From positions 1 to 64,000 of the forward strand of contig NZ_KZ679065.1 of the NCBI RefSeq assembly GCF_003024195.1: a stretch of 64,000 bases of DNA, read 5' to 3'. Shown piece by piece: positions 15,614-23,553 of the stretch. Within the stretch, counting starts at the first letter, position 1; each line of letters starts with the position of its first letter. Source of the DNA: Streptomyces dioscori. Its GTDB lineage: Bacteria; Actinomycetota; Actinomycetes; Streptomycetales; Streptomycetaceae. The translations under genes were made by a program, and so were the position numbers. The notes beneath the pieces are model-generated. The model was not told the origin of the DNA, searched no databases, and saw only the letters and a list, made by a program, of their open reading frames with translations.

Positions 15614-16930
15614 GTGCTCACCGCGTTCGCCCGGGCGTTCAAGACGCCCGACCTGCGCAAGAAGCTGCTCTTCACGCTCGGCATCATCGTGGTCTATCGG
15701 GTGGGTACGCACATCCCGATCCCGGGAGTCGACTATACGAACGTCCAGGCCTGTATCGATCAGGCGAGCTCCGGGAACCAGGGTCTGTTCGGCCTGGTGA
15801 ACATGTTCAGTGGTGGCGCGCTGCTGCAGATCACGATCTTCGCCCTCGGCATCATGCCGTACATCACGGCGAGCATCATCCTGCAGCTGTTGACCGTGGT
15901 GATCCCGCGCCTGGAGGCCCTCAAGAAAGAGGGCCAGTCTGGTACGGCGAAGATCACGCAGTACACCCGTTACCTGACGGTGGCGCTGGCCATCCTGCAG
16001 GGCACCGGCCTGGTGGCCACCGCCCGCAGTGGTGCCCTGTTCACGGGGTGCACGGTCGGCACCCAGATCGTGCCCGACCAGTCGATCTTCGTCACGATCA
16101 CGATGGTCATCACCATGACCGCCGGTACGGCCGTCGTCATGTGGCTCGGTGAGCTCATCACCGACCGCGGCATCGGCAACGGCATGTCGATCCTGATGTT
16201 CATCTCGATCGCCGCCACGTTCCCGTCGGCACTGTGGGCCATCAAGGTGCAGGGCAACCTGGCGGACGGCTGGATCGAGTTCGGCACCGTCATCGCGGTC
16301 GGCCTCGTCATGGTCGGCCTGGTGGTCTTCGTGGAGCAGGCTCAGCGCCGCATTCCCGTCCAGTACGCGAAGCGCATGATCGGCCGCCGGTCCTACGGCG
16401 GCACGTCCACGTACATCCCGCTGAAGGTCAACCAGGCCGGCATCATCCCTGTGATCTTTGCCTCGTCGCTGCTCTACATCCCGGCGCTGGTGGCCCAGTT
16501 CGCAGGTGGGACCGCGGGTTGGAAGACCTGGATCGAACAGAACCTCACCAAGGGCGACCACCCGATCTACATCGCCACCTACTTCCTGCTGATCGTGTTC
16601 TTCGCCTTCTTCTACGTCGCCATCTCCTTCAACCCCGAAGAAGTCGCGGACAACATGAAGAAGTATGGTGGCTTCATCCCGGGCATCCGGGCCGGCCGGC
16701 CGACCGCTGAGTACCTGGGATACGTACTCAACCGGATCACGTGGCCGGGTTCGCTGTATCTGGGCCTGATCGCTCTCGTACCGACGATGGCGTTGGTTGG
16801 TTTCGGGGCAAACCAGAACTTCCCGTTCGGTGGCACCAGCATCCTGATCATCGTGGGTGTCGGTCTTGAGACGGTGAAGCAGATCGAGAGCCAGCTCCAG
16901 CAGCGCAATTACGAAGGGTTCCTCCGCTGA
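15614..16930 (+). CDS. secY: Protein translocase subunit SecY
   Basis: 438 residues from GTG 15614 with GGAGG 5-9 nt upstream. It shows the ten-helix pattern of SecY: IIVVYRVGTHIPIPG (helix 1), the plug-region GLFGLVNMFSGGALLQITIFALGIMPYITASII, and the cytosolic loop with QRRIPVQYAKRM and NPEEVADNMKKYGGFIPGIR. It forms the protein-conducting channel with SecE and SecG. The stop overlaps adk by 1 nt. Confidence 0.99.
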   Translation: MLTAFARAFKTPDLRKKLLFTLGIIVVYRVGTHIPIPGVDYTNVQACIDQASSGNQGLFGLVNMFSGGALLQITIFALGIMPYITASIILQLLTVVIPRLEALKKEGQSGTAKITQYTRYLTVALAILQGTGLVATARSGALFTGCTVGTQIVPDQSIFVTITMVITMTAGTAVVMWLGELITDRGIGNGMSILMFISIAATFPSALWAIKVQGNLADGWIEFGTVIAVGLVMVGLVVFVEQAQRRIPVQYAKRMIGRRSYGGTSTYIPLKVNQAGIIPVIFASSLLYIPALVAQFAGGTAGWKTWIEQNLTKGDHPIYIATYFLLIVFFAFFYVAISFNPEEVADNMKKYGGFIPGIRAGRPTAEYLGYVLNRITWPGSLYLGLIALVPTMALVGFGANQNFPFGGTSILIIVGVGLETVKQIESQLQQRNYEGFLR

Positions 16931-17640
16931 TGCGAATCGTCCTCGTCGGGCCGCCCGGGGCGGGCAAGGGAACGCAGGCCGCGTTCCTCGCCAAGAACCT
17001 GTTGATCCCGCACATCTCCACGGGCGACCTCTTCCGTGCGAACATCAGCCAGCAGACCGAACTGGGCAAACTGGCGAAGTCGTACATGGACGAGGGCAAC
17101 CTCGTACCGGACGAGGTCACCATCGCGATGGCCAAGGACCGCATGGAGCAGCCGGACGCCGCGAACGGCTTCCTGCTCGACGGCTTCCCGCGGAACGTCT
17201 CGCAGGCCGAGGCGCTGGACCAGGCCCTCAAGGCCGATGGTGTGGAACTCGACGGGGTGCTCGACCTGGAGGTCCCCGAGGACGAGGTCGTCAAGCGCAT
17301 CGCCGGCCGCCGTGTCTGCCGCAACGAATCGAGTCACGTCTTCCACGTGACGTACAGCCCGCCGAAGAAGGAAGGCGTCTGCGACGTCTGCGGCGGCGAG
17401 CTGTACCAGCGCGGCGACGACACCGAGGAGACCGTCCGCAAGCGCCTGGAGGTCTACCACACCCAGACCGAGCCGATCATCGACTACTACGGGGCCCAGG
17501 GCCTGGTAGTGACGATCTCGGCGCTCGGCAAGGTGGACGAGGTCACCAAGCGTGCGATGGACGCCCTCAAGCGTCAGGCCGAGGGCAAGGACCAGCGCGA
17601 CGAGGACAAGAACGACAGCCGGGGCGACGGCGGCAAGTAG
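16930..17640 (+). CDS. adk: Adenylate kinase
   Basis: 236 residues; interconverts ATP+AMP and 2 ADP. P-loop GPPGAGKGTQ at residues 7-16, the AMP-binding part HISTGDLFRANI, and FLLDGFPRNVSQAEAL are seen. The LID region (CRNESSHVFHV…GVCDVCGGELYQRGDD) has a CxxC pair typical of zinc-type lids, but not all four canonical Cys are obvious. The C-terminus has a charged tail of about 20 residues (KDQRDEDKNDSRGDGGK) beyond the usual length. It is translationally coupled to secY. Confidence 0.99.
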   Translation: MRIVLVGPPGAGKGTQAAFLAKNLLIPHISTGDLFRANISQQTELGKLAKSYMDEGNLVPDEVTIAMAKDRMEQPDAANGFLLDGFPRNVSQAEALDQALKADGVELDGVLDLEVPEDEVVKRIAGRRVCRNESSHVFHVTYSPPKKEGVCDVCGGELYQRGDDTEETVRKRLEVYHTQTEPIIDYYGAQGLVVTISALGKVDEVTKRAMDALKRQAEGKDQRDEDKNDSRGDGGK

Positions 17641-17656
17641 CCGTCCCGACCGGTTC

Positions 17657-17687
17657 GGCCGCGGTGCCCTCCAGGGGCGCCGCGGCC
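17657..17687 (+). terminator. Hairpin after adk
   Basis: GGCCGCGGTGCCCT (17657-17670) pairs with GGGGCGCCGCGGCC (17674-17687) with two G·U pairs and a 3-nt loop, followed by TTACTGTT. It is placed 17 nt after adk and 55 nt before map. Confidence 0.75.
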
Positions 17688-17741
17688 TTACTGTTGTGTA
17701 CGTAACCCAGTAGGCAGAGAAGACGGAGAGCGCGGGCCCCC

Positions 17742-18578
17742 ATGGTGCAGATCAAGACCCCCGAGCAGATCGCCAAGATGCGTGAGGCGGGCCTGGTCGT
17801 CGCCGCCGTCCACAGCGCGACGCGGGAAGCCGCGGTACCCGGTGCCACGACCCGGGATCTCGACCAGGTCGCCCGCAAGGTGCTCGACGAGCACGGCGCG
17901 AAGTCGAACTTCCTGGGTTACGGGGGCTTCCCCGCCACGATCTGCACCTCGGTGAACGAGGTCGTCGTGCACGGCATCCCGACCGATGACGTCGTCCTGA
18001 AGGACGGGGACATCATCTCGATCGACGCCGGCGCGATCATCGACGGCTGGCACGGGGACGCGGCGTTCACGGCCTTCGTGGGTTCCGGTCACGCGCCGGA
18101 GCTCCTTGAGCTGTCCCGGGTGACCGAGGAGTCGATGTGGGCCGGGATCGCGGCGATGAAGCTGGGGAACCGGCTCGTCGACGTGTCCCGGGCGATCGAG
18201 ACGTACATCCGGCGTCAGCCGAAGCCGGGTGGCGGCAAGTACGGGATCGTCGAGGACTACGGCGGTCATGGCATCGGGACCGAGATGCACATGGATCCCC
18301 ATCTGCTGAACTACGTCGAGCGGCGGCGGGGGAAGGGGCCGAAGCTGGTGGCCGGGTTCTGCCTCGCCATCGAGCCGATGGTTTCGCTGGGGACGCCTCG
18401 GACGGAGGTGCTCGCGGATGACTGGACCGTCATCACCACGGACGGTACGTGGTCGTCCCACTGGGAGCATTCCGTTGCTCTGACGGATGAGGGGCCGCTT
18501 GTTCTTACGTCTCCCGACGGGGGTAAGGCGAAGCTTGCGGAGTATGGGATTACTGCTGCGCCTGATCCCCTGGCGTAG
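17742..18578 (+). CDS. map: Methionine aminopeptidase, type I
   Basis: 278 residues; removes the N-terminal Met from new proteins. Metal ligands are recognisable: DIISIDAGAIIDGWHGDAAFTA (two Asp), YGGHGIGTEMH (His), FCLAIEPMV (Glu) and WSSHWEHSVALTD (Glu). GGAGAG lies about 11 nt before the ATG. The gene sits at its standard place between adk and infA. Confidence 0.98.
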   Translation: MVQIKTPEQIAKMREAGLVVAAVHSATREAAVPGATTRDLDQVARKVLDEHGAKSNFLGYGGFPATICTSVNEVVVHGIPTDDVVLKDGDIISIDAGAIIDGWHGDAAFTAFVGSGHAPELLELSRVTEESMWAGIAAMKLGNRLVDVSRAIETYIRRQPKPGGGKYGIVEDYGGHGIGTEMHMDPHLLNYVERRRGKGPKLVAGFCLAIEPMVSLGTPRTEVLADDWTVITTDGTWSSHWEHSVALTDEGPLVLTSPDGGKAKLAEYGITAAPDPLA

Positions 18579-18628
18579 GGCGCCCTCCGGGGAGGGGGGT
18601 CCCCTTGGGGGGGGGCGGGTGCGGGTTC

Positions 18629-18751
18629 GGTGGGGGCTGGTCGCGCCGTTCCTCGCGCCCCTGAAGGGGCTGCGCCCCTCCGAGGGCAAAAGATTGCGCC
18701 GTTCCCCGCGCCCCTAAAGGCAAAGGACTGCGGCGTTCCCCGCGCCCCTTG
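18629..18751 (+). repeat. GTTCCCCGCGCCCCT repeat locus a (3 units)
   Basis: Three units at about 18629-18662, 18692-18715 and 18726-18750. The first has the GGTGGGGGCTGGTCGCGC lead and a CCTCGCG variant core. A small GGGGCTGCGCCCC palindrome lies after the first unit. It sits in the map–infA gap, upstream of the infA promoter. Confidence 0.85.
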
Positions 18752-18823
18752 AAGGCGTGTCCTGCTTAGGGATCTTCGTCGTGGGGCAGACTTTCTCGAT
18801 TCGTCTTTCCGGGGGCCCTGGCG

Positions 18824-18829
18824 TAGACT
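18824..18829 (+). promoter_or_regulatory. Probable infA promoter -10 box
   Basis: TAGACT, a good TANNNT box, about 83 nt before the infA start. The -35 region is weak (TCGTCT at a 17-nt spacer). It lies just downstream of repeat locus a. Confidence 0.45.
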
Positions 18830-18911
18830 GACTCGTCGGCTCTCGTGCATCCGCATGTCTGCATGTGGTAAGCGCGGAGTCGATCAAGGTAGTCGATTCG
18901 AAGGGCGAAGC

Positions 18912-19133
18912 GTGGCCAAGAAGCAAGGTGCCATCGAGATCGAGGGCACTGTCGTCGAGTCTCTTCCGAACGCCATGTTCAAGGTTGAGCTCCAGAACGG
19001 CCACCAGGTTCTGGCACACATCAGCGGCAAGATGCGTATGCACTACATCCGCATCCTCCCTGACGACAGGGTCGTGGTGGAGTTGTCTCCGTACGACCTG
19101 ACGCGTGGCCGGATCGTCTACCGGTACAAGTAG
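18912..19133 (+). CDS. infA: Translation initiation factor IF-1
   Basis: 73 residues from GTG 18912 (MAKKQGAIEIEGTVVESLPN), with GAAGGGCG upstream. The S1/OB-fold core FKVELQNGHQVLAHISGKMR, then PYDLTRGRIVYRYK, matches full-length IF-1. It occludes the A site during initiation. It heads the rpmJ-rpsM-rpsK-rpoA-rplQ string. Confidence 0.99.
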   Translation: MAKKQGAIEIEGTVVESLPNAMFKVELQNGHQVLAHISGKMRMHYIRILPDDRVVVELSPYDLTRGRIVYRYK

Positions 19134-19145
19134 ATCTTGCCTGTG

Positions 19146-19161
19146 CCCCGCTTCCGCGGGG
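19146..19161 (+). promoter_or_regulatory. Short hairpin between infA and rpmJ
   Basis: CCCCGC and GCGGGG around TTCC, in the 57-nt gap. No T-run follows. It may set the infA/rpmJ transcript ratio. Confidence 0.4.
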
Positions 19162-19190
19162 TGGTGGCACTGACCCGGAGAACCTCACCA

Positions 19191-19304
19191 ATGAAGGTCA
19201 AGCCGAGCGTCAAGAAGATCTGCGACAAGTGCAGGGTGATCCGCCGTCACGGCCGGGTCATGGTCATCTGCGAAAACCCGCGCCACAAGCAGCGCCAGGG
19301 CTGA
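19191..19304 (+). CDS. rpmJ: 50S ribosomal protein L36, zinc type
   Basis: 37 residues from ATG 19191 to TGA 19304. The sequence begins MKVKPSVKKICDKCRVIRRH and ends NPRHKQRQG. The zinc ligands C11, C14, C27 and H32/33 are present, so this is the zinc-binding form. Its place after infA is standard. CGGAG precedes the start. Confidence 0.97.
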   Translation: MKVKPSVKKICDKCRVIRRHGRVMVICENPRHKQRQG

Positions 19305-19400
19305 CGCACGACCGCACCTTCTGCACCCGCAGAACTTCGCGCGACGCACGAACATGTTCATACGCAGAGCCCGGATCCACTGTGCGCAGTGATCCGACAC

Positions 19401-19456
19401 CCCCGGTCGGAGGCCGGGGACCCGGTTCGTACCGAATCTTCGAGGTGTTCACCTCG
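19401..19456 (+). promoter_or_regulatory. Two hairpins in the rpsM leader
   Basis: CCCCGG (19401-19406) pairs with CCGGGG (19414-19419). Further on, CGAGGTG (19441-19447) pairs with CACCTCG (19450-19456) around TT. Both lie in the 216-bp untranslated gap before rpsM, where a translational or attenuation control site for the alpha operon would be expected. The regulator is unknown, as rpsD is not in this operon. Confidence 0.45.
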
Positions 19457-19520
19457 GAAGACGACGGCGGGCGGGAGCCGGTTCTGTGGAAGACCTCCGA
19501 ACGACAACTGGAGCCATTGA

Positions 19521-19901
19521 ATGGCACGCGTTTCCGGTGTTGACATCCCGCGCGAAAAGCGCGTGGAGGTTGCCCTCACCTACGTGTTCGGCATCGGCCG
19601 GACCCTCTCGCAGAAGACGCTGGCCGACACCGGCGTCAACCCCAACACCCGCGTCCGTGACCTCTCCGAGGAGGAGCTGGTCCGGATCCGCGAGTACGTG
19701 GACAACAACTTCAAGACCGAGGGTGACCTCCGCCGTGAGGTTCAGGCCGACATCCGCCGCAAGGTGGAGATCGGCTGCTACCAGGGTCTGCGCCACCGTC
19801 GTGGCCTGCCCGTCCACGGCCAGCGGACCAGCACGAACGCTCGTACCCGCAAGGGCCCGCGTCGCGCCATCGCCGGCAAGAAGAAGCCGGGCAAGAAGTA
19901 G
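19521..19901 (+). CDS. rpsM: 30S ribosomal protein S13
   Basis: 126 residues: MARVSGVDIPREKRVEVALTY, and the signature region GCYQGLRHRRGLPVHGQRT; the basic tail KKKPGKK reaches the P-site tRNA. GGAGCC lies upstream. rpsK follows after 69 nt. Confidence 0.99.
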   Translation: MARVSGVDIPREKRVEVALTYVFGIGRTLSQKTLADTGVNPNTRVRDLSEEELVRIREYVDNNFKTEGDLRREVQADIRRKVEIGCYQGLRHRRGLPVHGQRTSTNARTRKGPRRAIAGKKKPGKK

Positions 19902-19970
19902 TCCTCAGCGGACAACGCTTCATCAGCGGTCTTCGCTGTAGGACCGACCACCTCCCCGTAGGAGTTATAG

Positions 19971-20375
19971 ATGCCCCCCAAGGGTCGTCAGGGCGCTGCC
20001 AAGAAGGTGCGCCGCAAGGAAAAGAAGAACGTCGCTCATGGGCACGCCCACATCAAGAGCACGTTCAACAACACCATCGTCTCGATCACGGACCCCTCGG
20101 GCAACGTGATCTCCTGGGCCTCCGCCGGCCACGTCGGCTTCAAGGGCTCGCGCAAGTCCACCCCCTTCGCCGCGCAGATGGCCGCCGAGTCGGCCGCCCG
20201 TCGCGCGCAGGAGCACGGCATGCGCAAGGTCGACGTCTTCGTCAAGGGTCCGGGTTCCGGTCGTGAGACCGCCATCCGTTCGCTGCAGGCGACCGGCCTT
20301 GAGGTCGGCTCGATCCAGGACGTGACGCCCACGCCGCACAACGGCTGCCGTCCGCCCAAGCGCCGTCGCGTCTGA
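19971..20375 (+). CDS. rpsK: 30S ribosomal protein S11
   Basis: 134 residues: AKKVRRKEKKNVAHGHAHIK, NNTIVSITDPSGNVISWASAG and the C-terminal DVTPTPHNGCRPPKRRRV signature. It binds the 30S platform. TAGGAG lies upstream. The rpsD gene that follows rpsK in many bacteria is absent; rpoA comes next. Confidence 0.99.
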   Translation: MPPKGRQGAAKKVRRKEKKNVAHGHAHIKSTFNNTIVSITDPSGNVISWASAGHVGFKGSRKSTPFAAQMAAESAARRAQEHGMRKVDVFVKGPGSGRETAIRSLQATGLEVGSIQDVTPTPHNGCRPPKRRRV

Positions 20376-20405
20376 CGCACGGTTGTCTTAGTTTTTCCTG
20401 GGTTC

Positions 20406-20437
20406 GGGCGGTACGGCTCTTCGGAGGCGTGCCGCCC
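20406..20437 (+). terminator. Hairpin between rpsK and rpoA
   Basis: GGGCGGTACG (20406-20415) pairs with CGTGCCGCCC (20428-20437) with one G·U pair. It may be an attenuator rather than a full terminator, as rpoA is expected to be read from upstream. Confidence 0.5.
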
Positions 20438-20495
20438 GTACCCTTGAAGCACTCAAGGGCATCAAATAGTGGGTGCCCATGACTGAAGGATCACC

Positions 20496-21518
20496 ATGCT
20501 TATTGCTCAGCGTCCGTCGCTGACCGAAGAGGTCGTCGACGAATTCCGCTCCCGGTTCGTGATCGAGCCGCTGGAGCCGGGCTTCGGCTACACCCTCGGC
20601 AACTCCCTCCGTCGTACGCTCCTCTCCTCGATCCCCGGTGCCGCTGTCACCAGCATCCGGATCGACGGCGTCCTGCACGAGTTCACCACCGTGCCGGGTG
20701 TCAAGGAGGACGTCACCGACCTCATCCTCAACATCAAGCAGCTGGTCGTCTCCAGCGAGCACGACGAGCCCGTCGTGATGTACCTGCGCAAGCAGGGTCC
20801 CGGCCTCGTCACCGCCGCTGACATCGCCCCGCCCGCCGGTGTCGAGGTGCACAACCCCGACCTCGTCCTCGCCACGCTCAACGGCAAGGGCAAGCTGGAG
20901 ATGGAGCTGACCGTCGAGCGCGGTCGCGGTTACGTCTCCGCCGTGCAGAACAAGCAGGTCGGTCAGGAGATCGGGCGCATCCCGGTCGACTCGATCTACT
21001 CGCCGGTTCTCAAGGTCACGTACAAGGTCGAGGCGACTCGTGTCGAGCAGCGCACCGACTTCGACAAGCTGATCGTCGACGTCGAGACCAAGCAGGCCAT
21101 GCGTCCCCGTGACGCCATGGCGTCGGCCGGTAAGACCCTGGTCGAGCTGTTCGGTCTGGCGCGCGAGCTCAACATCGACGCCGAGGGCATCGACATGGGT
21201 CCGTCCCCGACGGACGCCGCTCTCGCCGCTGATCTCGCCCTGCCGATCGAGGAGCTTGAGCTCACCGTTCGGTCGTACAACTGCCTCAAGCGTGAGGGCA
21301 TCCACTCCGTGGGTGAGCTCGTCGCCCGTTCCGAGGCGGACCTGCTCGACATCCGCAACTTCGGTGCGAAGTCCATCGACGAGGTCAAGGCCAAGCTCGC
21401 GGGCATGGGTCTCGCGCTCAAGGACTCGCCTCCCGGGTTCGACCCCACCGCTGCGGCTGACGCCTTCGGCGCGGACGACGACGCGGACGCCGGGTTCGTC
21501 GAGACCGAGCAGTACTGA
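20496..21518 (+). CDS. rpoA: RNA polymerase alpha subunit
   Basis: 340 residues. The N-terminal dimerisation domain (FVIEPLEPGFGYTLGNSLRR, then LLSSIPGAAVTSIRIDGV) is followed by the CTD (about residues 245-315: PIEELELTVRSYNCLKREGI, RNFGAKSIDEVKAKL) that contacts UP elements and activators. An Asp-rich C-terminal tail closes it. Its place in the alpha operon is standard. Confidence 0.99.
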   Translation: MLIAQRPSLTEEVVDEFRSRFVIEPLEPGFGYTLGNSLRRTLLSSIPGAAVTSIRIDGVLHEFTTVPGVKEDVTDLILNIKQLVVSSEHDEPVVMYLRKQGPGLVTAADIAPPAGVEVHNPDLVLATLNGKGKLEMELTVERGRGYVSAVQNKQVGQEIGRIPVDSIYSPVLKVTYKVEATRVEQRTDFDKLIVDVETKQAMRPRDAMASAGKTLVELFGLARELNIDAEGIDMGPSPTDAALAADLALPIEELELTVRSYNCLKREGIHSVGELVARSEADLLDIRNFGAKSIDEVKAKLAGMGLALKDSPPGFDPTAAADAFGADDDADAGFVETEQY

Positions 21519-21550
21519 GCCGCTCCGCGAGGAGGGTTCTTCGACTGCGG

Positions 21551-21587
21551 GTCCGTCGTGGCTGGTCGCGCAGTTCCCCGCGCCCCT
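21551..21587 (+). repeat. GTTCCCCGCGCCCCT repeat locus b, inside the alpha operon
   Basis: One unit (GTCGTGGCTGGTCGCGCAGT then TCCCCGCGCCCCT) in the 204-bp rpoA–rplQ gap, 33 nt after the rpoA stop. In most bacteria this gap is short. Confidence 0.85.
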
Positions 21588-21722
21588 AAAGGCGAAAAGC
21601 CCTGGGGCGCGGGTCCTCCGGTCATCTTGAGAAAGGTGGCCGGATCTTCGACAGGCGATCGCCTGCTCGGACACTGACCTCGGTACCTGGTACGGCCGGG
21701 GCAGACATCAAGGAGAAACACC

Positions 21723-22253
21723 ATGCCGAAGCCCACCAAGGGTGCCCGTATGGGCGGCAGTGCCGCGCACGAGAAGCTGCTTCTCGCGAACCTCGCGAAG
21801 TCGCTCTTCGAGCACGGCAAGATCACGACCACCGAGGCGAAGGCCCGCCGTCTGCGGCCGTACGCCGAGCGTCTGGTCACCAAGGCGAAGAAGGGCGACC
21901 TTCACAACCGCCGTCAGGTGCTGTCGGTCATCACGGACAAGAGCATCGTGCACACGCTCTTCACCGAGATCGGCCCGCGTTACGAGAACCGTCCGGGTGG
22001 CTACACCCGTATCACCAAGATCGGTAACCGTCGTGGCGACAACGCGCCCATGGCTGTCATCGAGCTGGTGGAGGCCCTGACCGTGGCCCAGCAGGCCACC
22101 GGTGAGGCCGAGGCGGCGACGAAGCGCTCCGCCAAGGACGCCGAGGTCGAGACCAAGACCGAGGAGACTCAGGTCGAGGACGCCAAGGTCGAGGACGCCA
22201 AGGTCGACACGACCAAGGGCGACGAGGCTGCCGAGGAGTCCAAGGACGCGTAA
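21723..22253 (+). CDS. rplQ: 50S ribosomal protein L17, with acidic tail
   Basis: 176 residues. The L17 core (MPKPTKGARMGGSAAHEKLL to about residue 120) includes NLAKSLFEHGKITTTEAKAR and GPRYENRPGGYTRI. A Glu/Asp/Lys-rich extension of about 50 residues with VEDAKVEDAKV repeats follows, beyond the roughly 120 residues of other bacteria. AAGGAG precedes the ATG. Confidence 0.98.
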   Translation: MPKPTKGARMGGSAAHEKLLLANLAKSLFEHGKITTTEAKARRLRPYAERLVTKAKKGDLHNRRQVLSVITDKSIVHTLFTEIGPRYENRPGGYTRITKIGNRRGDNAPMAVIELVEALTVAQQATGEAEAATKRSAKDAEVETKTEETQVEDAKVEDAKVDTTKGDEAAEESKDA

Positions 22254-22292
22254 GCGTCTGCCGGGGGACTGTGCACGGGCGGCTGTAGCGCC

Positions 22293-22325
22293 GTCGTGGC
22301 TGGTCGCGCAGTTCCCCGCGCCCCT
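22293..22325 (+). repeat. GTTCCCCGCGCCCCT repeat locus c
   Basis: A single unit 40 nt after rplQ, with the GTGGCTGGTCGCGCA lead, directly followed by the rplQ terminator hairpin. Confidence 0.85.
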
Positions 22326-22343
22326 TCGGGGGCTTGCTTGAGT

Positions 22344-22370
22344 GGGCCCGTTCCTTTTTGGAGCGGGCCC
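22344..22370 (+). terminator. Terminator after rplQ
   Basis: GGGCCCGTTCC (22344-22354) and GGAGCGGGCCC (22360-22370) form an 11-bp stem with one G·U pair and a TTTTT loop, followed by GCTTTCGTGTT. It ends the alpha operon 29 nt before truA. Confidence 0.75.
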
Positions 22371-22398
22371 GCTTTCGTGTTCCTGAGAGGATTTCTGG

Positions 22399-23256
22399 GT
22401 GAGTGACGAAGTAGCGGCCGGTCATGTGCGGGTCCGGATGGACGTCTCGTACGACGGGAGCGAGTTCTCCGGGTGGGCCAAGCAGGCCAGTGGCCGCAGG
22501 ACCGTGCAGGGGGAGATCGAGGAGGCCCTGCGGACCGTCACGCGGTCGGGCGGCACGAACTACGACCTGACCGTGGCCGGGCGGACCGATGCGGGCGTGC
22601 ATGCCCGGGGGCAGGTGGCGCACGTCGATCTGCCCGAGGAGCTGTGGGCCGAGCACCGGGAGAAGCTGCTCAAGCGGATGGCCGGACGGCTGCCCAAGGA
22701 TGTGCGGGTGTGGGCGCTGGCCGAGGCGCCGAGCGGGTTCAACGCGCGGTTCTCGGCGATGTGGCGGCGGTACGCGTATCGCGTCACCGACAACCCCGGC
22801 GGGGTCGACCCGCTGCTGCGCGGCCACGTCCTGTGGCACGACTGGCCGCTCGACGTCGACGCCATGAACGAGGCGGCCCGCGGGCTGCTCGGCGAGTACG
22901 ACTTCGCCGCCTACTGCAAGAAGCGGGAGGGCGCGACGACCATCCGTACGCTCCAGGAGCTGCGGCTCGAACGGGGGAACGACGGTGTGATCACCGCCAC
23001 CGTGCGGGCCGACGCCTTCTGCCACAACATGGTGCGGTCGCTGATCGGGGCACTGCTCTTCGTGGGGGACGGGCACCGCGGGGCCGACTGGCCGGCGAAG
23101 GTGCTGGCCGCTGGAGTGCGGGACTCCGCCGTGCATGTGGTGCGGCCGCACGGGCTGACCCTGGAGGAGGTCGGTTATCCGGCCGACGAACTGCTGGCCG
23201 CGCGGAACAAGGAGGCGCGGAACAAGCGGACTCTGCCGGGAGCCGGGTGCTGCTGA
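22399..23256 (+). CDS. truA: tRNA pseudouridine(38-40) synthase TruA
   Basis: 285 residues from GTG 22399, with GAGAGGA upstream. The catalytic Asp is in GRTDAGVHARGQVAH (D64). The N-terminal DVSYDGSEFSGWAKQ and the later FCHNMVRSLIGALLFVG segment match TruA. It modifies the anticodon arm of several tRNAs. It follows rplQ, as in other streptomycetes. Confidence 0.97.
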   Translation: MSDEVAAGHVRVRMDVSYDGSEFSGWAKQASGRRTVQGEIEEALRTVTRSGGTNYDLTVAGRTDAGVHARGQVAHVDLPEELWAEHREKLLKRMAGRLPKDVRVWALAEAPSGFNARFSAMWRRYAYRVTDNPGGVDPLLRGHVLWHDWPLDVDAMNEAARGLLGEYDFAAYCKKREGATTIRTLQELRLERGNDGVITATVRADAFCHNMVRSLIGALLFVGDGHRGADWPAKVLAAGVRDSAVHVVRPHGLTLEEVGYPADELLAARNKEARNKRTLPGAGCC

Positions 23257-23383
23257 GCACCGTAGGGCGTTGCTGAGAGGCCCCGCCTCCGGCTCGGCCC
23301 TGCCCCGCCTCCGCCCTCGTTCCCGCCGTCGCAAAACACCCCTTATGGGCCACGGGGAAATCCAGCCGTAACGCAGATCTTGG

Positions 23384-23465
23384 CGCCTTATATCGGACGT
23401 AAGGCGTCATGTCTGACTTACTTGCTCACGCGAATCTTACGAACCTCTTGAAACTCGGTTATAGT
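23384..23465 (+). promoter_or_regulatory. AT-rich control region before the glycan cluster
   Basis: The inverted repeat CGCCTTA (23384-23390) / TAAGGCG (23400-23406) lies upstream of a good -10 box TATAGT (23460-23465). The stretch 23395-23470 is markedly less GC-rich than its surroundings. The repeat may be an operator and the box a promoter for the GT2-led cluster. Confidence 0.45.
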
Positions 23466-23553
23466 TTCGCGGCCCGGCCTGTTGTTCGAATGGGGTGGCC
23501 GGGCAAGGGGCGGGGATCATCGGGCTTCTGCATGCCCGGGGGTGGGTTTTTTC

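Noticed and set aside
20376..20495. Missing rpsD read as a deletion
   Set aside because: Streptomycetes are known to keep rpsD elsewhere; the rpsK–rpoA junction has an ordinary hairpin and no gene remnant.
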